From positions 558,001 through 622,000 of the forward strand of contig JAJYUT010000001.1 in NCBI GenBank assembly GCA_021792365.1: a stretch of DNA of 64,000 bases. The letters are read 5' to 3'. Source of the DNA: Pseudomonadota bacterium. Its GTDB lineage: Bacteria; Pseudomonadota; Alphaproteobacteria; Dongiales; Dongiaceae. The notes below the pieces were generated by a model that did no database searches, was not told the origin of the DNA, and was given only the letters and a program-made list of their open reading frames with translations. Shown here in pieces: positions 18,746-28,284 of this stretch. The first letter of the stretch is position 1, and each line of letters begins with the position of its first letter. The translations under genes were made by a program, and so were the position numbers.

Positions 18746-19420
18746 TCAGCTATACCCGAACAGTTCGAAATCCTTCGCGTAGATCGACCTAACGCGCCGG
18801 ATTGTTTCCTTGGATAACTCAGCCTTGTTCTGGGTTTTCCGCCACCATGGAAGCGGGATGTCCGGCAGGTTTGCCCGCCGCTTGAGCTCCTGGAAGTCTT
18901 CCTGGAAATTCTCCAGCCTGCCGATGAAGCTGTAGCTGAGGATGTCGGACATGACATTCAGGTATTGCGGCCGCCAATGCGGATTCATGTGGACCGGGTC
19001 CGAGTTCTCCAATGAAGCGGCGAACAAGTCCGGGGTGATCTCCCGGTCAACCGCCCCCGACGTTCCGATCACCTTCGCAACCTCCGCCCGAAAGTTCTTC
19101 TGGCGCGTCTTCGCGAAGGAGGAGGCGAATCGATTTATCGGGTTCCTCACGAAGGTGAATACGCATGCCTCCCCGGAGAGCATCTGGAGGAACCTGGGCC
19201 AGCCGATGTCCTCGACTGACGGCAAGACAGAGTTCTTGTGAGGATTGTCCGTCATGTACTCGGGATTTTTTGTATGCAGCCTCTGCATGGCGATCTTGAG
19301 GCTTGAGCAGCCCGATCTCTGGTTCGTCACGTAGATCAGGTTGCTCTCGGGGCATATGTTGAATTGCCGGCGGAGTCCCCCGTCTGGAAAAAAAGTCAGT
19401 ATGCGCTTCCTTGTCAGCAT
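18746..19420 (-). CDS. Sulfotransferase (Sulfotransfer_2-like)
   Basis: The protein has about 224 residues from the ATG preceded by GGGAGCTGGC. The PAPS 5'-phosphosulfate loop is IYVTNQRSGCSSLKIAMQRL and the 3'-phosphate motif is FTFVRNPINRFASSFAK, both typical of carbohydrate sulfotransferases of the HNK-1/chondroitin type. It would transfer sulfate from PAPS to a hydroxyl of a glycan or similar acceptor. Its base composition is visibly less GC-rich than its neighbours, with more AT-ending codons, suggesting recent acquisition. No PAPS-synthesis or polysaccharide gene is adjacent; the nearest glycan genes are 7 kb away. Confidence 0.8.
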   Translation of the reverse strand: MLTRKRILTFFPDGGLRRQFNICPESNLIYVTNQRSGCSSLKIAMQRLHTKNPEYMTDNPHKNSVLPSVEDIGWPRFLQMLSGEACVFTFVRNPINRFASSFAKTRQKNFRAEVAKVIGTSGAVDREITPDLFAASLENSDPVHMNPHWRPQYLNVMSDILSYSFIGRLENFQEDFQELKRRANLPDIPLPWWRKTQNKAELSKETIRRVRSIYAKDFELFGYS

Positions 19421-19586
19421 GCCAGCTCCCACCCCATTTCCCGCGAATCCTGATCATGACAGATACCGTCCCTGTCCGGATCAGATCAACAGGGGCGAGA
19501 TGTGGCGCGGCAAGCGCATCGGCTGAGGCGTTCCCCGCCACGTTGCACGGGCGCGGCCCTGTAGGCCGCAGCGTTTCGAGTCTGGT

Positions 19587-20261
19587 CTATTGCCGGGCGT
19601 TTCCAGGCAGAACGCCTGCGATCGTCGTTTTCGCCGGATAGGCGCAGATCTCGCTGACCACGCAGCGCGGGCATTCGGGCTTGCGCGCCTTGCACACGTA
19701 GCGGCCGTGCAGGATCAGCCAGTGATGGGCGTTGCGCTTGTATTTGTCGGGCGTGCGCTTCTCGAGTTGCTGCTCCACCGCGAGCACGTCCTTGCCGGGC
19801 GCGAGGCCGGTGCGGTTGCCGACGCGGAAGATGTGCGTGTCGACCGCGATGGTCGGCAGGCCGAAGGCGATGTTGAGCACGACATTCGCGGTCTTCCGGC
19901 CGACGCCCGGCAGCGTCTGCAGCGTCTCGCGGTCCCGCGGGATCTCGCCCTTGAACTGCTCCACCAGGATGCGTGACAGGGCCATCACGTTCTTGGCCTT
20001 GGTGTTATAGAGGCCGATGGTCTTGATGTAGCCCTTGAGCCGCGCCTCGCCCAGCTTCAGCATCTTTTCCGGCGTGTCGGCCACCTTGAACAGCGGCTCG
20101 GTCGCCTTGTTGACGGAGACATCGGTCGCCTGGGCGGAGAGCACCACCGCCACCAGCAGGGTATAAGGGTTGATGTAATCGAGCTCCCCGCGCGGGTTCG
20201 GGTTGGCCTTCGCGAGCGCCGCGTAGAAGGCCTCCGCTTGCTCCGGTTTCAGCTTTGCCAC
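19587..20261 (-). CDS. nth: Endonuclease III
   Basis: This is a DNA glycosylase/AP lyase for oxidised pyrimidines in base excision repair. The helix-hairpin-helix LPGVGRKTANVVLNIAFG holds the catalytic Lys, and the catalytic Asp is in TIAVDTHIFRVGNR. The C-terminal [4Fe-4S] loop CKARKPECPRCVVSEIC has the C-x6-C-x2-C-x5-C spacing. I prefer the GTG start giving VAKLKPEQAEAFY (224 residues); a TTG ten codons upstream is open but poor. It is divergent from the DUF2244 gene. Confidence 0.95.
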   Translation of the reverse strand: MAKLKPEQAEAFYAALAKANPNPRGELDYINPYTLLVAVVLSAQATDVSVNKATEPLFKVADTPEKMLKLGEARLKGYIKTIGLYNTKAKNVMALSRILVEQFKGEIPRDRETLQTLPGVGRKTANVVLNIAFGLPTIAVDTHIFRVGNRTGLAPGKDVLAVEQQLEKRTPDKYKRNAHHWLILHGRYVCKARKPECPRCVVSEICAYPAKTTIAGVLPGNARQ

Positions 20262-20317
20262 GGCCCCCAGACCCGCAAGACGTTGATGCAACGGTTGGGC
20301 ACTTTATACTGCGCGTC

Positions 20318-20848
20318 ATGGGAGATGAAACGGACAAGTCGCAGCCCGGCATCGCGCCGGAGCCGCCGGGCGCTGCCCGGCCATCGGACCGTCCGGTCTA
20401 CGAGGCCCTGCTCTATCCCCGCCGGTCGCTGAGCGAGCGCGGCTTCCTCATCCTCACCATCGGCACCTTCGTCATCATCGCGCTCTGGGGCGGGCTGTTC
20501 CTGGTGCTCGGCGCCTGGCCGATCTTCGGCTTCCTGGGCGCGGAATGGCTGTTGTTCTGGTGGCTGGTCCGCACGCATTTCCGCGGCGACCGGAGGGCCG
20601 AGCGCATCCGGCTCTATGCCGACCGCCTGCTGCTGCAGCAGATCGACGCCAAAGGCCGCGTGGCGGAATCCACCTTCGAGCCCTATTGGCTGCGGGTCGT
20701 CCTGCGGGAGCGCGGCTTCGAGGAACCGGCCTTGCTGCTGCGCTCCCACGGGCAGGCGGTGGAGATCGGCGCATTCCTCGGCGCGGGCGAGCGGCGCCAA
20801 TTCGCGCAGGAACTGCGGAGCGTCCTCGCACGCTGGCACGCCGCCTAG
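20318..20848 (+). CDS. DUF2244 family membrane protein
   Basis: The 176-residue protein starts MGDETDKSQPG, with a polar ~30-residue lead. Two membrane helices (ILTIGTFVIIALWGGLFLVL and AWPIFGFLGAEWLLFWWLV) follow. A cytosolic domain then carries ERIRLYADRLLLQQIDAKG and STFEPYWLRVVLRERGFEEP. This layout matches DUF2244 proteins, a family of unknown role common in alphaproteobacteria. It is divergent from nth. Confidence 0.8.
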   Translation: MGDETDKSQPGIAPEPPGAARPSDRPVYEALLYPRRSLSERGFLILTIGTFVIIALWGGLFLVLGAWPIFGFLGAEWLLFWWLVRTHFRGDRRAERIRLYADRLLLQQIDAKGRVAESTFEPYWLRVVLRERGFEEPALLLRSHGQAVEIGAFLGAGERRQFAQELRSVLARWHAA

Positions 20849-20968
20849 ATCCGCGCCCATATGCAAGAGCAATAGCCTGCCTGGCATGTCCGCCGCGCGC
20901 TTGACCACGGGAGCATGGCCAACGATTGTGGCGCCAGAATCTTCATTGGCTTTCGGCCCTGGATTGTC

Positions 20969-21910
20969 ATGACACAAGCTTCCTCGACGCTGCGTCCGCC
21001 CGGCGCGACGGATTTCGCGCTGCTGCTGTTGCTTGCGCTGACCTGGGGCTCGTCGTTCTTTTTCATCAAGCAGGCGGTCGAGACGATGCCGCCATTGTCG
21101 CTCGCGGTCGGCCGCATCGCGATCGGCGCGGCGATACTCCTCGCCATCGCTTATGCCAAGGGGCAGGAGATCCCGCGCGGCCTCGGGCTCTGGGGCCGCA
21201 TGGTCTTCCTCGGCATCATCGGCAATTCGCTGCCGTTCTTCCTGATCGGCTGGGGCGAGCAATACACGCCTTCCAACCTCGCCGCGATCCTGATGGCGAC
21301 CATCCCGAGCTTCGTCATCGTGCTGGCGCATTTCTTCACCCACGACGAGCCGATGACCCTGGGCAAGGGGCTGGGCGCGCTGCTCGGCTTCGGGGGGGTG
21401 ATCGCGCTGATCGGCGTGGATGCGCTCAAGGGCCTGGGCGACGTAGTAATCGGGCAGATCGCCATCCTCGCCGGCGCGCTCAGCTATTCGCTCTACGGTA
21501 TCAATGCCAAGCGCCTGCCGCCTTTGGGATCGGAGATGCTGGTCGGCACGATCCTCCTCGCCGGGCTGGTGCCGCTCATTCCGGTCTGGCTGGCGATCGA
21601 CCAGCCCTGGACGCTCGCGCCGGACGGCAAGGCCTGGTTCTCGGTCGCCTGGCTCGGCCTGCTCTCGACCGGCGGCGGCAACCTCCTGTTCTTCCTCCTG
21701 CTGCGCCGGGTCGGCGCCGGCTTCGGCTCGTTCAACAACTACCTGGTGCCGCTGATGGGCGTCGGCTGGGGCTTCTTTTTGGCCGGCGAGAAGCCGAGTT
21801 GGAACGCGCTGGTCGCGCTGGTGCTGATCCTCACCGGGCTCGCATGTGCGCGCTGGCTAAGAACCAACCGGCTGAAACACGCACGCGGCAATCTCGATCA
21901 CGTCACCTGA
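20969..21910 (+). CDS. EamA/DMT family transporter
   Basis: The start at 20969 gives MTQASSTLRPPGATDFALLL and about 313 residues with ten predicted helices in two EamA repeats. The first contains LLLLALTWGSSFFFIKQAVE and PSFVIVLAHFFTHDEPM; the second contains AGALSYSLYGINAKRLPPLG and VPLMGVGWGFFLAGEKPSW. Members export metabolites or amino acids. The substrate is unknown. An in-frame ATG at 20915 would add 18 unlikely residues. The 287 bases after its stop, up to dapB, contain no gene I can support. Confidence 0.85.
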   Translation: MTQASSTLRPPGATDFALLLLLALTWGSSFFFIKQAVETMPPLSLAVGRIAIGAAILLAIAYAKGQEIPRGLGLWGRMVFLGIIGNSLPFFLIGWGEQYTPSNLAAILMATIPSFVIVLAHFFTHDEPMTLGKGLGALLGFGGVIALIGVDALKGLGDVVIGQIAILAGALSYSLYGINAKRLPPLGSEMLVGTILLAGLVPLIPVWLAIDQPWTLAPDGKAWFSVAWLGLLSTGGGNLLFFLLLRRVGAGFGSFNNYLVPLMGVGWGFFLAGEKPSWNALVALVLILTGLACARWLRTNRLKHARGNLDHVT

Positions 21911-22197
21911 TTGCATGTCGATCGACGGAGGCACCAAGCCGATCGTTCCATCTGGTCAGATGGGCGCTGTTTGATGGAGTACTATCGCCGACACCGTCAC
22001 GTGCCTGCGGCATTGCGGGCTGTAATCGACCTGCTGAAAGAACCCGACACAAAGGCGGCCACCCTCGGCTCCTGCAATGCGGCGATAACGCCAGCAGGCA
22101 GTCCCTATCTGTGATCCCCTCGCTGCTTATTTGACGTCATTATGCGTGGCTTGGGACGTGGCCGGGATGGAAGACCGGCTCAAAGAGCGGCGCAGCC

Positions 22198-23223
22198 TCA
22201 AGACGTCGTTGTCGAAGCCTGCGGCGCCTGGACGCTGAAGCCCAGCACATCGCGCATGGAGTAGAGGCCCGGCTTCTTGCCGGCCGCCCACAACACGGAC
22301 TTCACCGCGCCGCGCGCGAAGATCTCGCGGCTGGAGGCGCGATGGGTGATCTCCACCCGCTCGCCATCCGCGGCGAAGATCACGGTGTGATCGCCGACCA
22401 CGTCGCCGCCGCGCAGGGCGGCAAAGCCGATCTCGCCCTTCACGCGCGGGCCCACCTGCCCGTCGCGCGAGCGGCGCGAGATGCGGCGCAGGCTCTGCCC
22501 CCGGCCGCGCGCCGCCGCCTCGCCCAGCGCCAGCGCCGTGCCGGAGGGCGCATCGATCTTCGCCCGGTGATGCATCTCCACGATCTCGATGTCCCAATCG
22601 GGGTCGAGAATGCGCGCAATCTCCTCCACCACCTGCTGCAGCAGGTTGATGCCGAGGCTCATATTGGCCGCCACGACGATCGGCGCCCTTTGCGCGGCGC
22701 GAAGAAGGCTGTTGAGCTGGTCGTTGTCGAAGCCGGTGGTGCCGATCACCAGGCCACATCCGGTGCGCGCCGCCATCTGGGCGTGCTGGACGGTCGCGGT
22801 CGGATTGGTGAAGTCCACCACCACGTCCGAAGTCTCGAACAGCATGGAGGGGTCGTCGCCCACCGAGATGCCGAGCGGGTCGGCCCCCGCCAGGGCGCCG
22901 AGATCCTGGCCCAGGGCGACCGAGCCCCGGCGCTCCGTCCCGCCCACCACCACGATGCCCGGGGCGTTGATCAGCATCTTCAGCAGCATCTGCCCCATCC
23001 GGCCGGCGCAGCCGACAACCCCCACCTTGACCGCGCCGTTGGGGCGCTTGACCCTGGCCGGCGCCGAAGCCGGCTTCGGCTCCGGTTTTTCCTGAGATTT
23101 CAAGTCAATGGGCTTTTTTTGCAGAGCCTTGGCGCCGGCCTTTGCCGCTGGTTTTACCGCCGGCTTGGCCGCCGTCTTGACGGCTGTTTTCACGGCGGGC
23201 TTGCCGGCTTTTCTGCTGCTCAT
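22198..23223 (-). CDS. dapB: 4-hydroxy-tetrahydrodipicolinate reductase with Lys/Ala/Pro-rich N-terminal tail
   Basis: The enzyme reduces the dihydrodipicolinate precursor in lysine and peptidoglycan (meso-diaminopimelate) synthesis. Residues from ~65 form the standard DapB: cofactor loop VGVVGCAGRMGQM, VVVDFTNPTATVQHAQ, VIGTTGFDNDQL and the catalytic segment EIVEMHHRAKIDAPSGTAL. The first ~62 residues are extra: repeated Lys-Pro-Ala and Lys-Thr-Ala units (KPAVKTAVKTAAKPAVKPAA) resembling histone-H1-like tails, with no signal peptide. The start at 23223 follows a GGGGATCGGGG tract. The tail is absent from ordinary ~270-residue DapB. Confidence 0.93.
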   Translation of the reverse strand: MSSRKAGKPAVKTAVKTAAKPAVKPAAKAGAKALQKKPIDLKSQEKPEPKPASAPARVKRPNGAVKVGVVGCAGRMGQMLLKMLINAPGIVVVGGTERRGSVALGQDLGALAGADPLGISVGDDPSMLFETSDVVVDFTNPTATVQHAQMAARTGCGLVIGTTGFDNDQLNSLLRAAQRAPIVVAANMSLGINLLQQVVEEIARILDPDWDIEIVEMHHRAKIDAPSGTALALGEAAARGRGQSLRRISRRSRDGQVGPRVKGEIGFAALRGGDVVGDHTVIFAADGERVEITHRASSREIFARGAVKSVLWAAGKKPGLYSMRDVLGFSVQAPQASTTTS

Positions 23224-23482
23224 CCCCGATCCCCGCGAGTCGCAAGCGTTAACAGATATGCAACTGTAGTCGGGTTGACGGCGAAAGGGCAACGGGGAGG
23301 GGGCGCCCGGCGCTAGGCTGGCGCGGACGGCACCCGGATATCCTGCTGCGCGACCAGGATTTCAGACCGTATGGAACGGGTGGAATACCAAGCCAGGAGC
23401 ACTGCGGCGTGGCGCCGAACGCATGGCAGCGCCGGCGCAAATCCCCGCTTGTCCCGACTCCAGCTCCTCAATGAACGGCTCG

Positions 23483-25834
23483 CTAGTGGGTGCCGGTCTT
23501 GCGGCTTGCAGGCTGCTTGGCGCGCTCGCCGCCGCGCTCTGGCAGCGGCAGGATCGCCGGCGCGATGACGCGGCTGCTCGGGAAGCGCACCTCCGCCTTG
23601 GTGCCCTTGCCGGGATGGCTGTCCAGGCGGAACTCCGCGCCGTGCAGCTCGACCAGGCGCTGCACCAGCGGCAGGCCGAGGCCGGTGCCTTCGAAGCGGC
23701 GTTCGAACGTGCTTTCCAGTTGACCGAAAGGCAGCATCGCCTTCGGAATGTCTTCCGAGCGCATGCCGATGCCGGTGTCGATGATCGAGAGCGCAAGCCC
23801 GGCATCGGCGAGCAGCGTTGCGCTGATGGTGACGCGTCCGCCGCGCTCGGTGAATTTCACCGCGTTGGACAGCAGGTTGAGCACGATCTGCTTCACCTTG
23901 GTTTCGTCCGCCCACAGCAGCGGCAGGTTCTGCGGCAGCATCACCTGGACATGGACGCCGCCGCGCTCCGCGCGCTCGAACATCAGGCGCTGGCAGGAAT
24001 GGACCGCGCGCGTCAAATCGACCTCGCCCTCGCTCAAGGTCGCCTGGCCGAGATCGATCTTGCTGAGGTCCAGAATGTCGTTGATGAGGCCGAGCAGGTG
24101 CCGGCCGCTGGCCACGATGTCGGTGGCATAGTCGGTGTAGCGGTCGTTGAGCTCGCCGAACAGCTTGTTCGAGATCACCTCGGAGAAGCCGATGATGGCG
24201 TTCAAGGGCGTGCGCAACTCGTGGCTCATGTTGGCAAGGAACTGGGTCTTCGCGCGGTTGGCCGCCTCCGCCGATTCCTTGGCGTGGCGCAGCGCGCGCT
24301 CCTGCCGCCGCCGCTCGGTCGCGTCGCTCAGCATCATGATGGTGAGCACGCCCTCTCCGTCGGCCAGCTCGTAGGATTCGCCCTCCAGGGGGAATTGCGT
24401 GCCCGATTGCGTACGGCCCTTGATCTCGCCGCGCCGCAGCCGCTGGACGATCTCCTCGAAGGCCGGCGCCTGTCCCCCGGTCTGCCCGCCGATCTGCGCG
24501 CGGTCATCGCTGAACAGCAGCGTCACCGGCAGCCCGATCGTCTCATGCGCGGCATAGCCGAACAACTTGGCCGCGCCCTTGCTGCACAGGCGGATGTGGC
24601 GGTTCTGGTCCGCCGCAATGATCGCCGTCGGCGCGATCTCCAGCATGGCGGCGAGGCGGCTCTCCGATCGTTGCGCCTTCAGCGCGGCGTCGGCCGCGGC
24701 GCGCCGCAGCCCGTCCTCGACCCGCCAGCTCCATCCTTCCGCGACCGCGACCGCGATGGCGAAGACGAAGCAGGCCGGCATCAGGACCACGAGCGCCTCG
24801 GCGCGCGTCACGCCGTCGGCGTCGAACGCCAGGGTCAGCGAGATGGCCACGATGCCGAAGGCGGGAACCAGCGGCTCCAGCCGGCGCGCGCGGCTGAAAG
24901 CGGTGAGCAGGAAGTGCTCGCCGAGCGACCCGTCGTCGGCGCGGCCGCGTGCCTGCTGGATGTGCTCGGCGGCCGCCCAGAACAGGAACGCGGCTCCCAG
25001 CAGCCACAGGAAATCGTAGATCGCACCGACCTGGTATTGGCGGCCCAGCAGGCCGAAGCCGTAGAGTGTGCTCGCCACCGCGTGGCAGCCGAGCCCGAGC
25101 ACCAGCAGCGTGAGGATGAAGCGCCGGCGCCCCCACACATAGAAGCAGAGCGACAGCACGCCCATCAGAAATGCCGCGTCGTAAAGCAGCGGATGTGCGA
25201 TGGCGGTGGCAAGATAGAGTAGGCCGTCGCGGCTGGCGACGATCGCCTCGCTGACATGCAGCCCGATGGCGGCATAGAGCGCGGCGCCGATCATCACCAG
25301 TTGGCTGACCAGCTTGGGCCCGATCGACGCGCCTTTCGGCCGCTCGCCGAAAAACGTCAGGCCGATCGCGTAGAGCGGCGCGAACAGCAGATAGAACAGA
25401 TCGCTGATCGCGGGGAACGGCGTCGCGATATTCGCCAGCAGCTCATAGTGGTTCCAGATCATCTGCCCGACGAGCCACGAGCCCGACGCCGTTGTGATGA
25501 AGATCCATGCGATGCGGTCGCGGCCCTGGAGCGCGCGCGCCGCGTACACGCCGATGACGGTGGCGGCGAGATAGGCAAGAGTCCACGCGCCGTCGACCCA
25601 CCACTTGCGCAGCGTCGCGTCCGTCGGCTGGCCGAGCGCGAAGGCAAAGATGAAAGCGGTCCAGCCGCCGATGACCAGGAGCCGCCACGGCAGCGCGGAG
25701 CGCGGGCGCGGCGCGGAGGCGGCGTTGGAGACCGGCGCTGCGGATGCGATGCGGCTGTCGGAATTGGCGGGCACCCCGCGGGCGAGGATTGCGGGCGTCG
25801 CGAAGGCCGCGTCGGAACCGGGCTCAGCGCTCAT
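23483..25834 (-). CDS. Membrane-bound PAS sensor histidine kinase
   Basis: I use the ATG of MSAEPGSDAAFATP (783 residues). After ~45 polar residues come about nine membrane helices (~50-330), a MASE-like sensor region. A PAS domain (~400-490; IAPTAIIAADQNRHIRLCS, KLFGYAAHETIGL) follows. HisKA comes next, with the phospho-acceptor His near residue 540 in ANMSHELRTPLNAIIGFSEV. The HATPase_c domain has N-box LNLLSNAVKFTERGG, G1 IIDTGIGM and G2 GTGLGLPLVQRL. No response regulator gene is adjacent, so it is an orphan kinase. The signal is unknown. Confidence 0.92.
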   Translation of the reverse strand: MSAEPGSDAAFATPAILARGVPANSDSRIASAAPVSNAASAPRPRSALPWRLLVIGGWTAFIFAFALGQPTDATLRKWWVDGAWTLAYLAATVIGVYAARALQGRDRIAWIFITTASGSWLVGQMIWNHYELLANIATPFPAISDLFYLLFAPLYAIGLTFFGERPKGASIGPKLVSQLVMIGAALYAAIGLHVSEAIVASRDGLLYLATAIAHPLLYDAAFLMGVLSLCFYVWGRRRFILTLLVLGLGCHAVASTLYGFGLLGRQYQVGAIYDFLWLLGAAFLFWAAAEHIQQARGRADDGSLGEHFLLTAFSRARRLEPLVPAFGIVAISLTLAFDADGVTRAEALVVLMPACFVFAIAVAVAEGWSWRVEDGLRRAAADAALKAQRSESRLAAMLEIAPTAIIAADQNRHIRLCSKGAAKLFGYAAHETIGLPVTLLFSDDRAQIGGQTGGQAPAFEEIVQRLRRGEIKGRTQSGTQFPLEGESYELADGEGVLTIMMLSDATERRRQERALRHAKESAEAANRAKTQFLANMSHELRTPLNAIIGFSEVISNKLFGELNDRYTDYATDIVASGRHLLGLINDILDLSKIDLGQATLSEGEVDLTRAVHSCQRLMFERAERGGVHVQVMLPQNLPLLWADETKVKQIVLNLLSNAVKFTERGGRVTISATLLADAGLALSIIDTGIGMRSEDIPKAMLPFGQLESTFERRFEGTGLGLPLVQRLVELHGAEFRLDSHPGKGTKAEVRFPSSRVIAPAILPLPERGGERAKQPASRKTGTH

Positions 25835-26053
25835 GCGCCGCTCCACGCCGTGCCGGACCGCTGCCTTGATGGCCCTCGCCCACCAATCGCCTTCTCCCCC
25901 GCCTGCGCCCGCGCGTGAAGGCGCGCGGCCAAGCACTTGGCCGAATGGCGAAGGTTAAGACGGGGTAAGTTAACAATCGGTAAAGGTTGGGGATAAGTCA
26001 CGGGAACTAGGCGAAAAGTCCTTCACGGTCGTCTCCGTCCGCCTGGTGCGGCT

Positions 26054-26992
26054 TCAGGAACGCCGTGGCGCCTGCGCCGGCCGCATGGCGCGCCGCAGCC
26101 GGCGCCACCAGCCGCGGGGTCCGGCCGTCCGCTTGCGCTTGGCCTGCGGCCCGCCCGGGGCCTTCCGCTTGCGCTGCGACGGCATGGCCGGGGTCTCGAG
26201 CTGGTCCCGGCTGACGAGGAAGAGCTGGCGCGGGTCGCGCTCGATCAGATAGGCGTAGCCGCCGAGATAGGCGAGCAGGAAAGTCCCCTCGCTCATCTCG
26301 ATTCGCCTGCCGGACTCATCGCAGCCGAACAGCGTGCGCTTGACGGGCAAGGTGCCATGCTGCCGCAACGAGCGCACCCATTCGCGCCGCGCCTCGGCGT
26401 AGTCCTGCTCCGAGCGCGCTTGGCCCATCGGCCTGGTGTGGCGCACCGGAGCCGCATCGAAAATGTACATGCCGCGGTAATCGACCATCTTTGCCCAGAT
26501 ATAGCCGAGGGCCCAGCCCCAGCCGGTCGGCGTCTCCGCGAGGCTCGGCAGCACGCGCTCCAGCACGTCTCGCCGGAAGCACGGCGCCATGATCTCAACG
26601 AAGGTGGTCGCCCGCGCGAAGAAGGCGCGGTTGCGCATGGTCATGGCGAAGCCGAAATAGGAATCCTCGGTCAGCGCGGGTTGCGCCACCGTGGCATCGA
26701 AGCGCCGGCACAGATCGAAGAAGCGCGAGATCTCGGCCGCATCGGCCAGCACGTCGTCATCCGGCAGCCAGATATACTCGTAGCGACGCCACCGCGCGTC
26801 GGAATTGAGGAGTCGATTGAGGCCGACCCATTTCTGGCCCGGGGTCGCCGGCGGCACCGGGAAATCGGAATCCGGCGGCGTCTCCTGATACGGGCACAGC
26901 AGCAGGTCCCAGTTGCGGTCCGCGCCGTTCTCCAGCCAGAGTGGGTGCAGCGAGCCGCGCCCGCTGCGCGCAATGACCAGGTTCGTCCTCAT
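26054..26992 (-). CDS. DUF707 family (glycosyltransferase-like) protein
   Basis: The 312-residue protein begins MRTNLVIARSGRGSLHPLWL and carries YEYIWLPDDDVLADAAEISR, a DxD-bearing stretch typical of GT-A-like folds. TPTGWGWALGYIWAKMVDY and VRHTRPMGQ follow, all typical of DUF707. The C-terminal ~40 residues are very basic (RKRKAPGGPQAKRKRTAGP). No membrane segment is evident. Its ATG overlaps the glf stop by four bases, so the two are co-translated and likely act on the same glycan. Confidence 0.8.
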   Translation of the reverse strand: MRTNLVIARSGRGSLHPLWLENGADRNWDLLLCPYQETPPDSDFPVPPATPGQKWVGLNRLLNSDARWRRYEYIWLPDDDVLADAAEISRFFDLCRRFDATVAQPALTEDSYFGFAMTMRNRAFFARATTFVEIMAPCFRRDVLERVLPSLAETPTGWGWALGYIWAKMVDYRGMYIFDAAPVRHTRPMGQARSEQDYAEARREWVRSLRQHGTLPVKRTLFGCDESGRRIEMSEGTFLLAYLGGYAYLIERDPRQLFLVSRDQLETPAMPSQRKRKAPGGPQAKRKRTAGPRGWWRRLRRAMRPAQAPRRS

Positions 26993-28149
26993 GACGCCGC
27001 GCGCTGCTCATCGGCGTCGTCCCGCAGGCCGAGCCAAGCCCGGACGTTTTGCAGCGACTGGTTGATCACCTGGTCCATGTCGAGATAGCGGTAGGTGCCG
27101 CAGCGGCCGATGAAATGCAGGCTCGGCTCGCCCGCCGCCAGCGCACGATAGCGCTCATAAAGCGCCTGCGGCCCGCCGTCGGCGGTCTTTACCGGGTAAT
27201 AGCGCTCCATGTTGTTGTCGGTATCGGCGCAAGGCTCCTCCAAAGTCACGGTCTTGCACCCGGTCGCCCGCACCACATGACCCGGCAGCAGGCTCCAGTC
27301 CGATTGCCGGGTATAGATCGACGCGTCGGTGAAATTGACCTGCATCGTGCCGCCGAGGGCGTAGCGCGCGGGCTCCGTCCGGTGGTGAAAGCGCAGCGAG
27401 CGATACGGCAGCGGCCCCAGCGCCTGGTCGAAATACTCGTCGATCGCCATGCTGGTGAAGCAGGCGGCGTAGCCGCGGCTCATCCGCTTCTCGAAGGGCG
27501 TACCGAGCGAGATGCGGATCGCCGGATGGTCGAGGATGCGCGCAATCAGCTCGGCATAGCCGCCCGCGGGCAGGCACTGGTGCCGGTCGCCAGGGAAATA
27601 GCGGTCCTCGTCATCCTCGCGGATCGGGATGCGTTGCACCACCGAAGCCGGCATCTGTTCGAGATCCAGTGCCCACATCTTGCGCGTATAGGGGCGAAAG
27701 AACAGGTCGGTCAGCTCGCGTCCGATGCGGGATTCCAGATACTCTCCGGCATTGCGTGGCGCGGGATGGGAGACCGCGATGCGGGAAAGGAACGCGCGCA
27801 CCTCGTCGGCGCTGCCGAGCGACTGGCCGAAGACGGCATTGATCGTCGTGCGGTTGACCGGCAGCGGCAGGCAGCGCTCGAGCCGCAGTACCAGCGCACT
27901 GACGCGATGCTCGTAGGGCACGAAGGCGCTGAACCGCCGCAGCCACACCATGACCCGCTCATTGCTCGTGTGAAACAGGTGCGGGCCGTAGGTGTGGCGG
28001 CGCACGCCGGTCGCATCGACCTCGTCATAAGCGTTGCCCGCGATGTGCGTCCGGCGGTCGATGACATCGACGCGCCAGCCATGCTCTGCCAGTTCACGCG
28101 CATGGACGGCGCCGGCGAATCCGGCGCCGACCACGAGAATTGCATGCAT
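26989..28149 (-). CDS. glf: UDP-galactopyranose mutase
   Basis: This flavoenzyme interconverts UDP-galactopyranose and UDP-galactofuranose. The start at 28149 gives MHAILVVGAGFAGAVHAREL with the FAD GxGxxG loop (about 386 residues). Family motifs include GNAYDEVDATGVRRHTYGPH, FHTSNERVMVWLRRF, and in the second half NFTDASIYTRQSDW and EEPCADTDNNMERYYPV, plus the C-terminal FIGRCGTYRYLDMDQVI. The presence of glf implies a galactofuranose-containing surface glycan. It overlaps the DUF707 gene and follows a glycosyltransferase gene on the same strand. An alternative ATG four codons upstream exists. Confidence 0.95.
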   Translation of the reverse strand: MHAILVVGAGFAGAVHARELAEHGWRVDVIDRRTHIAGNAYDEVDATGVRRHTYGPHLFHTSNERVMVWLRRFSAFVPYEHRVSALVLRLERCLPLPVNRTTINAVFGQSLGSADEVRAFLSRIAVSHPAPRNAGEYLESRIGRELTDLFFRPYTRKMWALDLEQMPASVVQRIPIREDDEDRYFPGDRHQCLPAGGYAELIARILDHPAIRISLGTPFEKRMSRGYAACFTSMAIDEYFDQALGPLPYRSLRFHHRTEPARYALGGTMQVNFTDASIYTRQSDWSLLPGHVVRATGCKTVTLEEPCADTDNNMERYYPVKTADGGPQALYERYRALAAGEPSLHFIGRCGTYRYLDMDQVINQSLQNVRAWLGLRDDADEQRAAS

Positions 28150-28284
28150 CCAGGACCCCATTTACCCGCCGGCATGGTAGCAAAGCCCGATTCGCGGGGC
28201 CAGGGTGACGATGCGGCGCGACGCCTGAGCGTATCCTGACAATCGGAGCGGCTGTTGCCGGCCCGCCGCCGCCGCGCGACGGGC

